Positions 61,401 through 64,000 of a stretch of 64,000 bases of DNA are shown here, one piece after another. Where the stretch lies: the NCBI RefSeq assembly GCF_951805225.1, contig NZ_OX638201.1, positions 5,332,001 through 5,396,000 of the forward strand, in the 5' to 3' direction. Made by a program: the position numbers and the translations under genes. The stretch's first letter is position 1. Every line of letters starts with the position of its first letter. The stretch is from an uncultured Flavobacterium sp. (GTDB taxonomy: Bacteria; Bacteroidota; Bacteroidia; Flavobacteriales; Flavobacteriaceae). The notes below the pieces were generated by a model. The model did no database searches. It worked only from the letters and a program-made list of their open reading frames with translations, and had not been told where the DNA came from.

Positions 61401-62326
61401 TATTGATAGTCATCAAACGTGTTAAGCTCAAGTGTGCTGCCTGCTGTTGGTTGGTTTAAAGACGGAATTCGTTTTCCGTCGCCTCCGGTAATTGTGATAT
61501 AATAATAAGATTTTGAGTCGTATAGATTAAGATTGGTTCGGCTTTCAGAATTCCAGTTGTTAACTCCTTCGGCATAAAAAAGAATATAATCTTCGTTATT
61601 GAAAACGCCGTCACTTTCTCCAGCGATCTGAATAGCATTTTCGATTAAATCTTCCGGATAATAAATGTTATTGGCTAAAGGAAGCATTCTTCCGCCGTTT
61701 CCATAAATTTTGATTCTTCTTGGATCTACTTTGCCTGCGTCAAATCCTAAACTTTGCAAAAAAGACTTTGATATTCTGTAAACTCCTGATTTCTCAATGT
61801 AAAAACGATACCAATCTCCGCTCGCTAAAACGGAATTATAGATTGCTGCAGATTTTTGAAAAGAAGATGTGTTGCTTCTTTTTGATGTTGTATTATTGAA
61901 GGAATAAGAGAATGATTTTATTCGTTTGTAGTTATTTCCTTCCTTTATAATTGGGTAGAGAAATAGAAAAGTTTGCTTTCGATCTCTTGATGTAGTTGTT
62001 TTTAGCGTTTCATTTGGTTTCTCAGGTATGTTTTCCTTTACAAGATCTCCTAAGTCTGCAATTGACATTGATTCGTAAATGACATTGGTTATTTGAACAG
62101 AATTAGTGCCTGACGCTCCCGTTTCATTCAGATTTAGCAGCAATGTTATGTTTTTTTTTGTAGTGTCATAGCGAAAACTGCTTCCGGTAAAGAAAGGGAT
62201 AGTTGTTTTTGAATCCCCAAAACTCATCTCTTTTTTATTTTGCCAATCTAGTGTGAAGCTGCCATTTATCTGGGAAAATGAGATAAATGGAATCAAAAAG
62301 AAGTATAAGATTAAGGCTTGTTTCAT
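58490..62326 (-). CDS. porU: T9SS signal peptidase / sortase PorU
   Basis: A 1278-residue gingipain-like (C25) protease that removes cargo C-terminal domains at the outer membrane. It has a signal peptide (ALILYFFLIPFISFSQ). The catalytic dyad is visible as His789 in LGHGGEDG and Cys823 in TITCEFSRFD. The C-terminal domain resembles a sorting domain (YPNPFSTYTQF ... GVYIYKLTVKS) but is kept on the mature protein in known PorU. The enzyme looks intact. It is the first gene of the porU-porV unit and is divergent from gldJ. Confidence 0.95.
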   Translation of the reverse strand: MKQALILYFFLIPFISFSQINGSFTLDWQNKKEMSFGDSKTTIPFFTGSSFRYDTTKKNITLLLNLNETGASGTNSVQITNVIYESMSIADLGDLVKENIPEKPNETLKTTTSRDRKQTFLFLYPIIKEGNNYKRIKSFSYSFNNTTSKRSNTSSFQKSAAIYNSVLASGDWYRFYIEKSGVYRISKSFLQSLGFDAGKVDPRRIKIYGNGGRMLPLANNIYYPEDLIENAIQIAGESDGVFNNEDYILFYAEGVNNWNSESRTNLNLYDSKSYYYITITGGDGKRIPSLNQPTAGSTLELNTFDDYQYHEIDQTNIVHLGRQWLGESFDINQEQEFEFNFPNLETSVPVKIQLNAVSAAYTPTSFAVSANGQNIGTLNFKALSASSETKYDTLISPFKNTFTGTDNIKIKLSYNNNGVPGSKGYLDYINLIAKRKLTGIGKQFKFQYDLAGSVAGVVNYTITNAQGISQIWDITDLYNVSKIENPNQATFSFKANLGEIRNYIAIDASDYFTPLKESQSKITNQNLKGTIFRNLQNSFQDIDYVIITPKSLTTQAEKLASFHRTYSNLNVKVIALENIYQEFSSGKQDIAAIRNCIRYIYDNASSPDKKIKYLNLFGDASFDYKNRIPNNNNIVPIYQSPVSNTTGEASFASDDFFGLMDSDEGLIQEPFGGIDIAVGRMLVSDNAQAQEMVNKVLEYHDTKSYGNWRNNFVLIADDSDQSSDASIQSHQNNLADLIATEKPFFNIEKILLDSYTQEASAGGSRYPKARTDFFNAFEKGALVFNYLGHGGEDGLASERIWEKTDGQNLNNQYKYPLFITITCEFSRFDDPTRPTAGEYTFWNPKGGAISMLTTIRAIGQFNGERFNDSLSKNLLSYGSNQYATIAESLRISKNENPSSSSNVVFYIGDPALMLAIAKPKINLTKVNDVVISQPIPDFKSLAKIKITGEITDENNAILSNYNGELSTAIFDKLITTSTLNNDGYSPAMSFKTLGETIFRGNASVTNGQFEFSFVVPRDIRIPVDNGRISFYSKKTGALENQSGYNNIIKIGGINENAPQDNISPKVKLYMNDETFVSGGITNESPFLLAFLEDENGINTASGIGHDIVAILDGDVSNPYILNDYYQTKLDDYTNGNLRFPLRNLTPGLHTISFTAWDVYNNPVTSEIQFTVVGDDSLTLTHVLNYPNPFSTYTQFWFSHNRPYEPLEVQVQVMTITGKVVWTKNQIITTEGFLSREITWDGKDDFGDRIGKGVYIYKLTVKSNLTNKKAEKYEKLVIL

Positions 62327-62409
62327 AAGCTGAAAAATCGGGTTTAATTTAAAATTATTTTAGTAAGTAAAAATATAGTATTTCATGTTATAGTAAATAA
62401 TAAAAAGTA

Positions 62410-62417
62410 TATTTTTG
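62410..62417 (+). promoter_or_regulatory. Candidate gldJ promoter
   Basis: TATTTTTG matches TAnnTTTG, 116 bases before the gldJ ATG, in the 207-bp divergent gap. The gap otherwise shows only AT-rich sequence. Confidence 0.45.
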
Positions 62418-62533
62418 CGTTCGTAACTATAGGTTATTTTCTGGTAAAAAACAGCTAAATAAAATTATTAGAACAGATGTTGCTAATTAAATGTTAATTA
62501 TTATATTGCAGCACCTAAATTTATCACCTAAGA

Positions 62534-64000
62534 ATGAGTATGAAAGTAAACAAAATTGTAGCCCTGCAATTAATGATGTCAATGGTATTGATGTTAGGCA
62601 CGGCTAGTTGTAGCAAAAAATCGAGTTCCAGTCACGCTTCCAGAGCAACAGGTTGGGATGTAGATAGTCAGAATGGAACGGCTGCTAGAAATGCAGGAAA
62701 AAAACAACAGGCTGGTCCTGGTTTAGTTTTTGTTGAAGGAGGTACATTTACAATGGGTAAAGTACAGGATGATGTTATGCACGATTGGAATAACACACCT
62801 ACTCAACAACACGTTCAGTCATTCTATATGGATGAAACTGAAGTTACGAATGGTATGTACTTAGAATACCTGGAGTGGTTAAAGAAAGTTTTCCCTCCAA
62901 CAGAAGAAAATTACAAAAACATTTACGAAGGAGCATCGCCAGATACATTGGTGTGGAGAAATCGTTTAGGATATAACGAAACGATGACTAACAACTACTT
63001 AAGACATCCTTCTTATGCTAACTATCCTGTAGTTGGTGTAAACTGGATTCAAGCTGTTGAATTTGCTAAATGGAGAACAGACCGTGTTAATGAGGCTGTT
63101 CTTGAGAAAAACGGATATCTTCAAAAAGGTGCTAAAACAAATGATGTTACCGGAGATAATGCATTTAATACTGAGGCTTATTTAATGTCTCCAAGTACTG
63201 CACGTGGTGGTAGTGAAGAAATCGTATTAAAGAAAAATCCAGGTGGAAGAAAACCAAGAGCTGGAAAAGATGGTGTAGTTCCTGAAGCTAAAAATGTGTA
63301 CGCACAACGTTCTTCTGGAGTTATTTTGCCAGAGTACAGACTTCCTACTGAAGCAGAATGGGAATATGCAGCTGCAGCAGATGTTGGACAAAGAGAATAC
63401 AATATATATAAAGGACAAAAGAAATATCCTTGGTCTGGAGATTATACACGTTCATCTAAACGTAAAAACAAAGGAGATCAATTGGCTAACTTTAAACAAG
63501 GAAACGGTGATTACGGTGGAATTGCTGGTTGGTCAGATGATGGTGCAGATATTACAAATGCTGTAAAAAGCTATGCTGCCAATGATTTTGGATTATACGA
63601 TATGGCTGGAAACGTAGCCGAATGGGTTGCCGATGTTTACAGACCTATTATAGATAATGAAGCAAATGATTTTAACTACTTTAGAGGAAATCAATACGCT
63701 AAAAACAAAATTGGTAAAGATGGTAAAATTGAAATTATCACTAAAGATAACATTCAATACAAAACATTAAGTAACGGTAAAAAAGTTGCTACTAATTTAC
63801 CAGGAGAAATTGCTCAGGTTCCAGTTGATGAAAATGAAACTTACTTAAGAACTAACTTTAGTACAAGTGACAACATCAATTACAGAGATGGTGATAAACA
63901 ATCTTCAAGATATTTTGACTTTGGAGATTCTGAGTCAGGACCAAAAGCTGATCAGACAATGTACAACTCTCCTAAACATAATATCACTACTGATAGTTTA
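62534..64000 (+). CDS. gldJ: Gliding motility lipoprotein GldJ (3' end outside window)
   Basis: The frame is open to base 64000 (489 codons, no stop). The lipoprotein signal VALQLMMSMVLMLGTASC has lipid Cys26 (Cys24 if the second ATG at 62540 is used). The body is a formylglycine-generating-enzyme-like domain (FVEGGTFTMGKVQDD; MDETEVTNGMYLEYL; YANYPVVGVNWIQAVEFAKW; RLPTEAEWEYAA written here as LPTEAEWEYAAAAD; MAGNVAEWVADVY) without the catalytic role of sulfatase-modifying enzymes. GldJ is essential for gliding and for stability of T9SS GldKLMN in F. johnsoniae. Confidence 0.95.
   Translation, partial: MSMKVNKIVALQLMMSMVLMLGTASCSKKSSSSHASRATGWDVDSQNGTAARNAGKKQQAGPGLVFVEGGTFTMGKVQDDVMHDWNNTPTQQHVQSFYMDETEVTNGMYLEYLEWLKKVFPPTEENYKNIYEGASPDTLVWRNRLGYNETMTNNYLRHPSYANYPVVGVNWIQAVEFAKWRTDRVNEAVLEKNGYLQKGAKTNDVTGDNAFNTEAYLMSPSTARGGSEEIVLKKNPGGRKPRAGKDGVVPEAKNVYAQRSSGVILPEYRLPTEAEWEYAAAADVGQREYNIYKGQKKYPWSGDYTRSSKRKNKGDQLANFKQGNGDYGGIAGWSDDGADITNAVKSYAANDFGLYDMAGNVAEWVADVYRPIIDNEANDFNYFRGNQYAKNKIGKDGKIEIITKDNIQYKTLSNGKKVATNLPGEIAQVPVDENETYLRTNFSTSDNINYRDGDKQSSRYFDFGDSESGPKADQTMYNSPKHNITTDSL

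Overview
The window is a stretch of chromosome from a Flavobacterium-like member of the Bacteroidota. The evidence is low GC, gliding and type IX secretion genes (gldJ, porU, porV, gldE, gldD), a type IX C-terminal sorting domain, MiaE, paired M16 peptidases and a TonB-like protein next to dxs. Promoters, where visible, fit the Bacteroidota -7 element TAnnTTTG. Shine-Dalgarno sequences are largely absent, and several genes start with TTG or GTG. No rRNA, tRNA, CRISPR array, transposase or prophage gene was seen.

Layout. 1-10.1 kb is the accessory region. It holds the 3' part of a repeat-containing type IX secretion cargo, then a two-gene RHS/YD-repeat system: an SpvB-like shell protein, and an RHS-core protein whose C-terminal tip looks like a class 3 lipase-type toxin. 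A periplasmic-type ankyrin lipoprotein (probable immunity protein) and an unrecognised 96-residue ORF (possible orphan immunity gene) follow. 10.1-21.2 kb is mostly housekeeping: metE with a divergent Lrp-type regulator, dgt, a DUF3078 protein, a translationally coupled cluster of two tandem TonB-C paralogues plus dxs, a Fic protein with a likely autoregulatory operator, and tadA. 21.3-29.5 kb holds an alpha-2-macroglobulin lipoprotein and PBP1C. 29.8-35.6 kb holds rng, a tiny very basic ORF, an HU gene, mutY, ssb, gldE and gldD. 35.6-38.7 kb holds small metabolic and unknown genes and a well-folded but unidentified structured RNA ahead of a 77-residue ORF. 39-45 kb holds an M16 pair, rplU-rpmA and a membrane protein. 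45-51.3 kb holds an AsmA-like protein, miaE, a glycosyltransferase, an AraC regulator and an AhpD-like protein. 51.8-64 kb holds an M1 aminopeptidase, the PDH E2 and E1-alpha genes, cdd, porV, porU and the 5' part of gldJ.

How the genes work together. GldJ, GldD and GldE support gliding and type IX secretion, and PorU and PorV are the outer-membrane sortase and shuttle that process CTD-bearing cargo like the first gene of the window. The RHS pair, lipase tip and ankyrin lipoprotein form a plausible contact or competition toxin system with its own protection. Dispersed non-coding repeats sit in the longer intergenic gaps (29.6, 38.0, 38.8, 51.5 and 53.8 kb).

The points most worth a second look are the exported split RHS-lipase/ankyrin module, the structured RNA at 38362-38439, the palindrome over the Fic promoter, and the 30-residue basic ORF at 31634-31726.
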